DNA of 46,277 nt from Chloroflexota bacterium. GTDB lineage: Bacteria > Chloroflexota > Anaerolineae > Aggregatilineales > Phototrophicaceae. The notes under the pieces are model-generated. The model was not told where the DNA came from. It did no database searches and worked only from the letters and a program-made list of their open reading frames with translations. Of the stretch, positions 38,604 to 46,277 are shown piece by piece. Made by a program: the position numbers and the translations under genes. The DNA is taken from contig JAPPMO010000102.1 in assembly GCA_028873975.1 (NCBI GenBank), forward strand, positions 1 to 46,277, written 5' to 3'. Each line of letters starts with the position of its first letter. Positions within the stretch are counted from its first letter, which is position 1.

Positions 38604-41138
38604 TCAATCGCCTGAAGCCACGGCTTCTGTCACCCGGCTGATTGTCCCGCTGGTCAACATCATCGGAATAGCCTCGTCAGTCAGATGGCGGGGCAGGGCT
38701 GCCGCGCCCCGGGCAATCTCGTCGCTCAGCTGCGCGAGAACACGGACGCGTGATTCGCCAGCGGAAACTTCGACCGCATCACCGTGAGCGATGCCCATAT
38801 TTTCCGCGTCGGCAGAATTGATGATCACGAAGGGAGGCAGAATCCGCGGCTCGAGCAAAAGCGTCGGACGGAAGCTTCGCTGTCGATTGTACAAACGGGT
38901 GATAGGCATAACGACGACTTCGTTCTCGCCCACTTCAATGTTCGCGGGGCTGGTCAGTTTCGCCTTTTTCAGCTTCTGGCCGCGGTCGGCCCCGCTGGCG
39001 ATTTGCATGCCCAAACCGCCCTCATTGGTATAGGCGGTGCCGCCATAGTACAGGTCGCGGCCGCCCACATCGGGAAACTGCCGCTCGACCTTTGCCAGCG
39101 CTTTGTAAGTCATCCCGTCGAAGTCGTCAACGTTCTGGCTCAATTCCAGCATGACGATGGCGGCTGACGGTTTCAGGCGCGCTTGTCCCAGAGCCTGTCG
39201 GATACTGCCAAATAATTTCCAGGCCGGCAGAGATTCACCGATGGGACCTTGCGCCGTATAGAAGCGCTGAACGCGCCGTTCTCCATTAACAAAGCTGCCA
39301 TCGCGCTCGGCAAAGCTCTGTATCGGCAGCAGATGCTCCGCAAATGCCGAGATGCCGTCGTCAAATTGCTTGGCAACGATGACGGTCTCGATACTTTCCA
39401 GCCAGCCGCGCGCCGTCGGGTCGTCATCGAGCAAGTCGGCCTGCGCCACGATCAATACCTTGGGCGGATTCGCGATGATGTCTTGCGTCGCGTCGGGCGA
39501 GTAACCCAGGTAGTGAAGACCCATGCCGTTGGCGCCGGGCAAGACCGAGAGCAAACCATTGTTCGGCTTTCCAATATGCTTCGTTTCGATCAAGAAGTTG
39601 GCAGCCGCACCCGCCAGAACCCGGCTGCCTTCCAGCGTCAAGCCCTCCGCGCCCGTCACGATGACAAGGTTCTCAGCCTCTTGCAATCGTTGAGCGACAT
39701 CCGCGTGATTCTTTTTCAAGTCGCGCATGACCGCGGCCGCTTCGCCGGCAGCGTAGCGGATCGCATCCCCGGCGACCACTTTATCGTTGCGCGCGCCCTG
39801 TATCGCGAAGTCTTCCAGGCGCGTATAGCGCGCGTTGGCGACAACCAGATAAGCCCCTCGATCTTGCGCCTGCTTGATGCGCAAACGCCAAATCGGCACC
39901 TCTTCTTCCAAATCGCTGGCGATCACCAGAATGGCGTCGCCCCGCCCCAGTTGACCGAGGTTAGTGCCAGCGCCGACGCCGACCTGCGCTACTTGTTCGG
40001 CAGCGCCATGCGTCGGCGGCCAGGCCCCCAAGCGCGTGCCGCCCATGCCCTCCACCAATTGCCGCAGCTCCCAAAGATCTTCGTTGGACATGCCGCTGCC
40101 GGCGATGGCGGCAATGTCGCCGCCCGCCTCCTTCAAGGCTTCAGCCACTTGCGGCAGAACCGTTTTCCAATCAGATTCTCGCAATTGGGCGCCGGACCTG
40201 GTCTGTGGCTTTTGCAAGCGATCTTCGCTGCGCGTGAAGTGATGGCCGAAGCGCGTCTTGTCACTGATCCAGATCTCGTTGACCCACTCGTTTTGACGCG
40301 GCATGACGCGTTTGATCATGGCTTTGCCGTCAAAGTCTCGGTCCAGCCGCATACTGAGGCTGATATTCTCCCCCGCGCAATCCCAGGGAGAAATGCTCGC
40401 GACTTCGTTCAATTCCCAGGGGCGCGCGCCAAAGCGAAAGTCGCCAGTGGTCAAGGCGCCCACCGGGCAGATGTCCGTGGTATTGCCGCTGAAGTAGGTA
40501 TCGAAGCCTGGATCTGAGTTGGTGATTATCTGCAATCGACGTCCGCGTTCATGAAAAGCCAGGACGTCGTCTCCCACGATCTCATCCTGGAATCTGATGC
40601 AGCGCGCGCATTGTATGCAGCGTTCCCGGTCGAGAAAAATCAGGTCGCCAAGCGGATAGTGCTTTTCCAGCAGTTGCTTATCTTCAAAATACATCCGGGA
40701 CGACTGCGGACCATGGCGCATGGTCAAGTTCTGCAGCGGACATTCGCCGCCCTTGTCACAGATGGGGCAATCCAGGGGATGGCTCGTCAGCAGAAACTCC
40801 AAGACATCGTTGCGCGCGTCAATCACTTCCTGTGTATTGGTCTTGATATGCATCCCGTCGCTGACGACGGTGGTGCATGCGGTCTGAAGTTTGGGGAAAT
40901 AGCGGATCTGTGGACTGCCGTCTTCGTTGAGCAGCGCCTCGCCGCTAGCGCGATCGCGCGCCGGCGTACCCAGCTCCACCAGGCACATGCGGCACATGCC
41001 GACCGGATCCATCTTGGGATGATAGCAAAATACCGGGATGTCGTTGCCAGCATGCCATTTGGCAGCATCAACCAAATTCGACCCGGCCGCTACCTCGTAT
41101 TCTGTTCCATCAATGTTGATCCTTACCGTGTCGGACAT
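38604..41138 (-). CDS. nuoG: NADH-quinone oxidoreductase subunit G
   Basis: An 844-residue Fe-S subunit. Ligands for the 2Fe-2S cluster N1b are C38, C49, C52 and C88; for N5 H120, C124, C127 and C133; for N4 C174, C177, C180 and C224. The extra N7 cluster of some bacteria seems absent: only Cys254 is found in SPWDCAGENIS. A molybdopterin-oxidoreductase-like domain (about 240-720) and the C-terminal domain with VEVSAGESRVRVLAQLSDEIARGAAALP follow. The ATG at 41138, with GGAGG five bases upstream, is preferred to the in-frame GTG at 41150. A TPR protein gene precedes it and nuoH follows. Confidence 0.95.
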   Translation of the reverse strand: MSDTVRINIDGTEYEVAAGSNLVDAAKWHAGNDIPVFCYHPKMDPVGMCRMCLVELGTPARDRASGEALLNEDGSPQIRYFPKLQTACTTVVSDGMHIKTNTQEVIDARNDVLEFLLTSHPLDCPICDKGGECPLQNLTMRHGPQSSRMYFEDKQLLEKHYPLGDLIFLDRERCIQCARCIRFQDEIVGDDVLAFHERGRRLQIITNSDPGFDTYFSGNTTDICPVGALTTGDFRFGARPWELNEVASISPWDCAGENISLSMRLDRDFDGKAMIKRVMPRQNEWVNEIWISDKTRFGHHFTRSEDRLQKPQTRSGAQLRESDWKTVLPQVAEALKEAGGDIAAIAGSGMSNEDLWELRQLVEGMGGTRLGAWPPTHGAAEQVAQVGVGAGTNLGQLGRGDAILVIASDLEEEVPIWRLRIKQAQDRGAYLVVANARYTRLEDFAIQGARNDKVVAGDAIRYAAGEAAAVMRDLKKNHADVAQRLQEAENLVIVTGAEGLTLEGSRVLAGAAANFLIETKHIGKPNNGLLSVLPGANGMGLHYLGYSPDATQDIIANPPKVLIVAQADLLDDDPTARGWLESIETVIVAKQFDDGISAFAEHLLPIQSFAERDGSFVNGERRVQRFYTAQGPIGESLPAWKLFGSIRQALGQARLKPSAAIVMLELSQNVDDFDGMTYKALAKVERQFPDVGGRDLYYGGTAYTNEGGLGMQIASGADRGQKLKKAKLTSPANIEVGENEVVVMPITRLYNRQRSFRPTLLLEPRILPPFVIINSADAENMGIAHGDAVEVSAGESRVRVLAQLSDEIARGAAALPRHLTDEAIPMMLTSGTISRVTEAVASGD

Positions 41139-41180
41139 CCAAGCCTCCACCTCAACAATGGTTCCGCGCCGCGGACTTCG

Positions 41181-41498
41181 CTAGCCGCTTCGTTTCACCA
41201 ACTCGATTCCCTGCAAGGCGCGGTCGCGCATCACTTGCTCCAATAGACCCCAAGACTCCTTCGGGTCCGCCGCTTCAGCGATATCCACCGCCGCCTCGAA
41301 ATCCGCCCTCGCCCGTTCGTACTCGCCGCGTTCGATCAACAACTCTCCGCGCAACACATAGTGGGTGATTGATTCCGGCAGCGCCTCAATCTCGTCGCTC
41401 AGTTCGCGGAAGCGGTCATAAAAATCTCGTTCGCGCTCCAGCGGACTTTGAAACAGCTGCTTCAAGATTCGCCATAACCAACCGGACCGAACCGTCAC
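41181..41498 (-). CDS. Small TPR-like protein between nuoF and nuoG
   Basis: A 105-residue helical protein inside the nuo operon. The segment ITHYVLRGELLIERGEYERA followed by RADFEAAVDIAEAADPKESW fits a TPR motif pair; the N-terminus is basic with Trp (VRSGWLWRILKQLF). It begins with GTG three bases after the nuoF stop and ends 42 bases before nuoG. It may be an assembly factor for complex I, but this rests on its position only. The close spacing on both sides argues that it is a real, co-translated gene. Confidence 0.7.
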   Translation of the reverse strand: MTVRSGWLWRILKQLFQSPLERERDFYDRFRELSDEIEALPESITHYVLRGELLIERGEYERARADFEAAVDIAEAADPKESWGLLEQVMRDRALQGIELVKRSG

Positions 41499-41501
41499 GC
41501 T

Positions 41502-42770
41502 TTAATCGCCGCCTGCGGACGCCGCCCCTACGTGCTGCGCGAAATCATCCGGAAAGTGTTTGATCGTATGGATGATCGGGTTTGCGGCGAAATCGCCCAA
41601 GGCGCAAAGCGTCGTGCCTTGCATATTTTCAGCCACATCCGCGATGCGCTTGACATCATCGGGCGTCCCGCGGCCGTCCAGAATGCGATCAATCACCTTG
41701 TCCAGCCAATAGGTGCCTTCGCGGCAAGGCGTGCATTTGCCGCAGCTTTCGTGCTCAAAGAATTTGGTCACCTTCGACGCCACCCAGGTCATATCGACCG
41801 ATTCGTCCATGACGATGATGGACGCGGAACCGATGATTGTGCCGATATTCGCGCAATGTTCATAGCTCATCGGCGTGTCCAGGACGTCGTCGGTTAAGGG
41901 AACGATCGGTCCCGACCCTCCCGACGGCAGCATCGCTTTGAAGGCGCGGTCATCATACAGGGGTCCGCCGGCCTGATCGTAGAGCAATTCGCGGAAGGTT
42001 GTATTCATGGGCAATTCATAGTTGCCCGGTTTCTTGACGTGACCGCTGACACAATAAACCTTGTTGCCCGCGCTCTGCTCGGTGCCGATCGCTTTGAAAG
42101 CCTCCGCGCCTTCCCGCATGATGAAGGGGCAGTTGGCGAGCGTTTCTACGTTGTTGACAACCGTAGCTTCCTTATATAAGCCCCCGCCTTTTTGCGCTGG
42201 AAAAGGCGGCCGCACACGCGGTTGCCCCAAATAGCCTTCCAAACTGTTCAGCAGGGCGCTCTCTTCCCCGCAGATGTAGGCGCCGGCGCCCAGATGCGTA
42301 TAGACTTCGCAATCATAACCCGAGCCCATAATATTCTCGCCGACGTATCCTTTTTGTCGCAGTTGCTCGATACAATCGTCAAGCTGCGCGCCGATATCCC
42401 AAAACTCGCCGCGCAAGTAGATGTAAACCGCCTTGGCTTGAATGGCGTAAGCGCAGATCAACGAGCCCTCGATCAACTGATAGGGATTCTTTTCCATGAT
42501 TTCGCGGTCTTTGAAAGTGCCGGTCTCGCTTTCGTCAGCATTCACCGTCACGTACTTGAGCGGCTCGTGCTGGGGGATAAAGCTCCATTTCACGCCCGTA
42601 GGGAAGCCCGCGCCGCCTCGACCGCGCAAGCCCGAGGCTTTCATCTCGTCAATCACTTCGGCGGCTGTCATAGCCAAGGATTTCTTCAGCCCAGCAAAGC
42701 CGCCGTGCTTTTCATAGACTTCCAACTGGTCGATGTTATCGATTTCGCGTCCGCGCAAAAGAATATGCAT
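41502..42770 (-). CDS. nuoF: NADH-quinone oxidoreductase subunit F (FMN, NADH site)
   Basis: A 422-residue flavoprotein that oxidises NADH. The FMN/NADH-binding region has GLRGRGGAGFPTGVKW (about residues 49-64), then NADESETGTFKDREIM and YICGEESALLNSLEG. The N3 4Fe-4S ligands are in ESCGKCTPCREG (about 342-348) and TLCALGDFAANPI (about 388). Its length fits the family. It lies directly before the small TPR gene and after nuoE in the peripheral-arm block. The presence of NuoE, F and G with their ligands indicates a NADH-using, not F420- or ferredoxin-only, complex I. Confidence 0.96.
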   Translation of the reverse strand: MHILLRGREIDNIDQLEVYEKHGGFAGLKKSLAMTAAEVIDEMKASGLRGRGGAGFPTGVKWSFIPQHEPLKYVTVNADESETGTFKDREIMEKNPYQLIEGSLICAYAIQAKAVYIYLRGEFWDIGAQLDDCIEQLRQKGYVGENIMGSGYDCEVYTHLGAGAYICGEESALLNSLEGYLGQPRVRPPFPAQKGGGLYKEATVVNNVETLANCPFIMREGAEAFKAIGTEQSAGNKVYCVSGHVKKPGNYELPMNTTFRELLYDQAGGPLYDDRAFKAMLPSGGSGPIVPLTDDVLDTPMSYEHCANIGTIIGSASIIVMDESVDMTWVASKVTKFFEHESCGKCTPCREGTYWLDKVIDRILDGRGTPDDVKRIADVAENMQGTTLCALGDFAANPIIHTIKHFPDDFAQHVGAASAGGD

Positions 42771-42806
42771 GCTTCGTTTCAGTTCCTTTACCGTTCGACG
42801 GCTCGT

Positions 42807-43307
42807 CTAACCCTTGGCAGGCTGCGCCGCTTCCTCGCGCCATTGCGCCAACAAATCGCGCATCTTTTCTTGACCCAAGTTCTCTACGTAGTGGAAATTG
42901 CATTGCAGCATGGGCGCCTTGTCACAGGCGGCCAGGCACATAACGTGTTCGACGGTGAACAGGCCATCGTCGGTCGTGCCGCCCTCTTCGACGCCGAGCT
43001 CGTCCTTGAGCCAAGCGTGAAACTCATCGGCGCCCCGCAGCGCGCAGGGCAAATCCGTGCAGACTTGCAACCAGTACTTGCCTTTCGGCTTTTCCGAATA
43101 CATGGTATAAAAGCCGGCGATTGACTTGACCTGCGTTGGATCCAAGTCAAGAATACCCGCAACTTCTTCTATACCCTGCTGATTAACCCAGCCGTATTCT
43201 TCTTGTACCAGATAAAGCAGAGGCATCACCGCGGAACGTTTGGTTTCGTATTTGGCAAGATGATGCTGGATACGGTCTTGGTATTTTGGGTTGCCGATGA
43301 TTGCCAT
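42807..43307 (-). CDS. nuoE: NADH-quinone oxidoreductase subunit E (2Fe-2S)
   Basis: A 166-residue thioredoxin-fold subunit. The N1a 2Fe-2S ligands are C83 and C88 in VCTDLPCALRG and C124 and C128 in MCLAACDKAPM. The conserved IAGFYTMYSEKPKG region lies at about 63-76. I chose the ATG at 43307, with AAGGAA ten bases upstream, instead of the adjacent TTG. It lies between nuoD and nuoF with spacers of 90 and 36 bases. Confidence 0.95.
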   Translation of the reverse strand: MAIIGNPKYQDRIQHHLAKYETKRSAVMPLLYLVQEEYGWVNQQGIEEVAGILDLDPTQVKSIAGFYTMYSEKPKGKYWLQVCTDLPCALRGADEFHAWLKDELGVEEGGTTDDGLFTVEHVMCLAACDKAPMLQCNFHYVENLGQEKMRDLLAQWREEAAQPAKG

Positions 43308-43397
43308 CAATCTGTTTCCTTCAAAAACGCGCCCCGCTCTTCAAGTCGGGGCTTATGCGCGATTTCACCAATGAACCCTCGCTAAGCGCAATACGAT

Positions 43398-44666
43398 CTA
43401 ACGATCGCAATCGCCAAGTACGATATCGACGCTGCCGATGATCGCTACCATATCCGCCAACAGATAACCGCTCGACATGACCGGCAGCGCGCTGATATGA
43501 ATAAAGGACGGCGTCTTAAAATGCACCCGGCGCGGTTTATTGGCGCCGGTCCCGTGAATGTAACAGCCGATTTCGCCGCGCGGGCTTTCAATCGCGCTAT
43601 AAATTTCGTCATCGGGCGCGTCATAACCGTAGGTCCACAACTTGAAGTGGTGGATCACCGCTTCCATGCTCTGGCCTAACTCGCTGCGCAGCGGCGGCAC
43701 ATACTTGCGGTTTTCCGATCGGTAAGGTCCCTTGACCGTTTCCAGCCGGGCAACCGCCTGATTCAGGATCTTCATACTCTCCCGAAATTCTTGAATACGG
43801 ATCAGGTATCGGTCGTATACATCTCCATGTTCGCCAAGCGGCACATTAAAGTCATAGGTCTCATAACCGCTGTAAGGCTGCGCCTTGCGCAAGTCCCAGT
43901 TGACGCCGCTGCCGCGCAAGGCGGGACCGGTCATGCCATGCGCCAGCGCCACATCCGGCTCCACCACGCCCACGCCCTGCGCCCGGTCTTTCCAGATCGG
44001 GTTTTGGGTCAGCAGCGCTTCATAGTCGTCAACCTTGGCCGGGAAGTCGTCCAGGAACTGTTTGATCGTGGGGAGAAACTCAGCCGGCACATCGCGCCAG
44101 ACGCCGCCGGGGCGAATATAGCTGCTCATCATGCGCTGGCCCGAAAGCATCTCGAACATGCCGAGTACGCGCTCGCGCTCGCGGAAGGCATATAGCAGGA
44201 CGCTCATCGCGCCCATATCAATGGCGTGAGTCCCCAGCCAGACAAGATGACTGGCGCAACGCGCCAACTCGAGACAAATCACGCGGATGATCTGACCGCG
44301 TTCCGGCACATCCAGATCAAGCAGTTTCTCGACGGCGCAGGAATATGACATGTTATTGGACATCGGCGACAGATAATCCATGCGGTCCGTCAGCGGAAGC
44401 GCCTTTTCGTAGCTCTTGTCTTCCAGGGATTTTTCAATGCCGGTGTGCAAGAAACCGATGTCGGGCAAGCAGGTGACAATCTCTTCGCCGTCCAACTCGA
44501 GCAGCAGGCGCAATACGCCATGCGTGCTGGGATGATGCGGTCCCATATTGAGCAGCATGGTTTCGCCAGTCATCGCCCGCTCGGAAACCAAGCCTCGCAA
44601 TTGGTCGATGCTGCCTTCCCATTTGCGCTGCTCTTCGATTGATTGCGCTTGCGCCGCAACTGCCAT
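43398..44666 (-). CDS. nuoD: NADH-quinone oxidoreductase subunit D
   Basis: A 422-residue 49-kDa-type subunit that lines the quinone-binding cavity with NuoB. Conserved text includes NMGPHHPSTHGVLRLLLELDGE with the quinone-site His residues, FLHTGIEKSLEDKSYEKALPLTDRMDYLSPMSNN, then ELARCASHLVWLGTHAIDMGA, GERG-like purine loops and DVVLGDCDR at the end (SVDIVLGDCDR). The N-terminus (MAVAAQAQSIEEQRKWEG) is short and non-conserved. GAGGT precedes the ATG. It follows nuoC by 14 bases. Confidence 0.96.
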   Translation of the reverse strand: MAVAAQAQSIEEQRKWEGSIDQLRGLVSERAMTGETMLLNMGPHHPSTHGVLRLLLELDGEEIVTCLPDIGFLHTGIEKSLEDKSYEKALPLTDRMDYLSPMSNNMSYSCAVEKLLDLDVPERGQIIRVICLELARCASHLVWLGTHAIDMGAMSVLLYAFRERERVLGMFEMLSGQRMMSSYIRPGGVWRDVPAEFLPTIKQFLDDFPAKVDDYEALLTQNPIWKDRAQGVGVVEPDVALAHGMTGPALRGSGVNWDLRKAQPYSGYETYDFNVPLGEHGDVYDRYLIRIQEFRESMKILNQAVARLETVKGPYRSENRKYVPPLRSELGQSMEAVIHHFKLWTYGYDAPDDEIYSAIESPRGEIGCYIHGTGANKPRRVHFKTPSFIHISALPVMSSGYLLADMVAIIGSVDIVLGDCDR

Positions 44667-44680
44667 TGTGACCTCGGAAT

Positions 44681-45250
44681 CTAGTTTTGCGCAAAGGGCT
44701 TGTGCTTGCGGATTTCCGCTTCGTTAAAGGAAAAGGCGACGGTCTCTTTGCCCAAGGGATAGTCGCGCCGATGCGGGTGACCGTGCCAATCGTCCGGCAT
44801 CAGCAGCCGACGCTGATCGGGATGACCGTCAAATGTAATGCCCATCATGTCGGCTATTTCGCGTTCCAGCCAATTGGCCGCGGGCCAAACCACGGTCGCC
44901 GTCGGCAGGCGCGGATCTTCTTCCGCGGCAAAGGCTTTTACGCGCAGCCGCCGGTTATAGAGCATCGAAAGAATGTGGTAGGAGACGGCGAAACGCCCGG
45001 GACGGTAATCGCCGTCGGCGCCGTCAAATTCGTCGCCGTAGTCCTCCGGGTAATAGTCAACAGCGCTTATATCGGAGAGCATGTTATACACCAACCCGGA
45101 ACTGACGCGCAGAAAATCCAGCACTTCGGGCAAGCGCGCGGCTTCCACGACCAGCGTCGTCTCTCCGCGGAACTGCTTCACATGCAAGACGGCATCGCCG
45201 AACGCGTCGCGCGCTGCGGATACCGGGTCTCTCGCTGCCGGAATTTCCAT
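44681..45250 (-). CDS. nuoC: NADH-quinone oxidoreductase subunit C
   Basis: A 189-residue 30-kDa-type subunit of the peripheral arm. Family text is FAVSYHILSMLYNRRLRVKA, then WLEREIADMMGITFDGHPD and RRLLMPDDWHGHPHRRDYPL near the C-terminus. The ATG at 45250 is preferred to an in-frame TTG two codons earlier. It lies between nuoB (44-base spacer) and nuoD (14-base spacer). Confidence 0.95.
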   Translation of the reverse strand: MEIPAARDPVSAARDAFGDAVLHVKQFRGETTLVVEAARLPEVLDFLRVSSGLVYNMLSDISAVDYYPEDYGDEFDGADGDYRPGRFAVSYHILSMLYNRRLRVKAFAAEEDPRLPTATVVWPAANWLEREIADMMGITFDGHPDQRRLLMPDDWHGHPHRRDYPLGKETVAFSFNEAEIRKHKPFAQN

Positions 45251-45294
45251 TCCCAAGTCCGCCTCAGAAACTGATCAATAAGTCCAGGAACCGG

Positions 45295-45777
45295 TTATGC
45301 CCAATCCGCGACGCGCTCGCTCTTTACCTTTTCGTGCAAGGTCAAGATGCCGTGCAGCAACTGCTCGGGACGCGGCGGGCAGCCCGCAATATAAACGTCC
45401 ACGGGGATGATCTCATCCACGCCCTGCACGATCGCGTAGTTATTGTAAACGCCGCCGCAGGAAGCGCAATCGCCCATGGAGATGACCCATTTCGGCTCCG
45501 CCATCTGATCGTAGAGCTGGCGCACGACCGGCGCCATTTTCCGCGTCAAACGGCCCGATACGATCAGCAGATCCGCCTGACGAGGCGTGGCGCGGTTCAA
45601 CTCCATGCCAAAGCGAGACAAGTCGTAGCTTGAAGCCTGCGAACTCATATACTCAATTGCGCAGCAAGCCAAGCCAAAAAGCAGGGGCCACATGGCGCCC
45701 GTTCGCGCCCAATTAACGGCTTGCTCAACGGTGGTTGTGACAACACCCAGGTTACCGAGCTTGGAGCTTACTCCCAT
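45295..45777 (-). CDS. nuoB: NADH-quinone oxidoreductase subunit B (cluster N2)
   Basis: A 160-residue subunit holding the terminal 4Fe-4S cluster N2, which passes electrons to quinone. Its ligands are visible: adjacent C38-C39 in [11 protein letters not shown]104 in GDCASCGG and C133 in [11 protein letters not shown]. The ATG at 45777 gives the normal MGVSSKLGN start and overlaps the 3' end of nuoA by 10 bases; a longer in-frame start at 45798 is less likely. The short spacers place it in one transcript with nuoA and nuoC. Confidence 0.95.
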   Translation of the reverse strand: MGVSSKLGNLGVVTTTVEQAVNWARTGAMWPLLFGLACCAIEYMSSQASSYDLSRFGMELNRATPRQADLLIVSGRLTRKMAPVVRQLYDQMAEPKWVISMGDCASCGGVYNNYAIVQGVDEIIPVDVYIAGCPPRPEQLLHGILTLHEKVKSERVADWA

Positions 45778-46127
45778 TCCAAACCACCCTTCTTCCATTC
45801 ATATACGAAACCTACGACCAGGATCACTGTGAAGACCGCCATCACTGCCAGTCCATAAACGCCGAGGTCGCGCATGGAAACTGCCCAAGGCAAAAAGAAA
45901 ATCACTTCTATGTCGAAGATAATGAATAAAACCGCTACCAGATAGAACTTGACAGGCAAACGACGCGTGGCTGGGCCAATCGGCTTCATGCCGCTTTCGT
46001 ATGGCACGGACTTGCGATAGCTTGGCCGGTGCGGACCCATCACGCGCGAAATGTTAGCGATGATTAAAGCCAGCGCGGAGGCAATCACAAGCAGGGCGGC
46101 GACGGGACCAAATTCGAGCACGGTCAT
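45768..46127 (-). CDS. nuoA: NADH-quinone oxidoreductase subunit A
   Basis: A 119-residue membrane subunit with three helices. The family loop [45 protein letters not shown] is intact, including the Cys-to-Ser variant (YESG instead of YECG) at the conserved quinone-site position. It is the first gene of the operon, and the ATG at 46127 follows a weak GGAATG ribosome site. The 150 bases beyond hold a likely promoter and no gene to the window edge. Confidence 0.95.
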   Translation of the reverse strand: MTVLEFGPVAALLVIASALALIIANISRVMGPHRPSYRKSVPYESGMKPIGPATRRLPVKFYLVAVLFIIFDIEVIFFLPWAVSMRDLGVYGLAVMAVFTVILVVGFVYEWKKGGLEWE

Positions 46128-46176
46128 AGGGGCATTCCAAGCGTTTGTGCTTTTTGGAACAAATAAGACTTCACAG

Positions 46177-46205
46177 AGACTAGCATACTATGTCGGCAAA
46201 ATCAA
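46177..46205 (-). promoter_or_regulatory. Candidate promoter of the nuo operon
   Basis: On the minus strand TTGATT (46205-46200) and TAGTCT (46182-46177) lie 17 bases apart, with TGC before the -10 as an extended element. The nuoA ATG follows 50 bases on. An overlapping alternative uses TATGCT (46187-46182). Confidence 0.35.
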
Positions 46206-46277
46206 GCAAGACCGATCTCATGCCAGGGCAATCGCATATTAAAGGTTTTGCAGGATAATGGTTGCAAGAGAGGGGGG

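Noticed and set aside
39249..40517. A 422-codon open frame on the plus strand
   Set aside because: It lies wholly opposite nuoG, whose Fe-S motifs prove the coding strand. Long antisense frames are expected with this GC-rich codon bias, and the translation resembles no protein family.
1..46277. CRISPR arrays, tRNA or rRNA genes
   Set aside because: I found no regularly spaced short repeats and no tRNA T-arm/anticodon pattern while reading. A tRNAscan or Infernal run would be needed to exclude them formally.

Overview
The window looks like chromosomal DNA of a GC-rich bacterium, most likely Chloroflexota (Anaerolineae-like). The clues are a peptidyl-tRNA hydrolase with a TPR tail, a zinc-ribbon/TPR/trypsin-fold protein next to a YbjN-like gene, GT39-type membrane proteins with an outer beta domain, and a 14-gene nuo operon whose membrane subunits carry large extracytoplasmic insertions. 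This placement is inferred from protein character only; no rRNA or tRNA gene was seen.

Layout. 1-1821: a degenerate trypsin-like protein followed by a YbjN-like protein. 1830-3419: a visibly AT-richer two-gene module, DUF262 plus a HEPN nuclease, beside the decayed tail of a phosphotransferase gene. 3845-6825: a DtxR/MntR-type regulator, a small P-loop kinase, a HIT protein and a monoglyceride-lipase-like hydrolase. 7129-12567: a branched-chain-amino-acid-type ABC importer (livG, livH, livM) with an acyl-CoA ligase gene inside it. A twice-deleted IS982-like remnant ends this operon, and neither livF nor a binding-protein gene follows. 13146-28615: mixed genes, including a lipoprotein, an ABC exporter, a nitrilase-family amidase, pth-TPR, a class C beta-lactamase-like hydrolase, mfd, a glycosyltransferase, ybaK, a phytanoyl-CoA dioxygenase-like protein and an EamA transporter. 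28712-46127: the complete nuo operon on the minus strand, order nuoABCDEF-(TPR protein)-GHIJKLMN, closed by a clear hairpin terminator.

How the parts work together. All 14 complex I subunits are present with the Fe-S ligands of NuoB, E, F, G and I, so a NADH-oxidising proton-pumping complex is expected. A good promoter upstream of nuoJ suggests that the membrane-arm genes nuoJKLMN can be transcribed separately. The liv genes and ligase look like an uptake-and-activation route for a carboxylic acid, but the locus is incomplete here.

Most notable. NuoJ holds about 265 extra residues resembling two tandem DUF4397 domains, predicted to sit outside the membrane. LivM has a comparable outer beta-rich insertion and NuoL has two Asp/His-rich ones. 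The DUF262-HEPN pair is a candidate defence module. A repeat of about 140 bp occurs as two inverted copies, with a worn relative inside the nuo operon.
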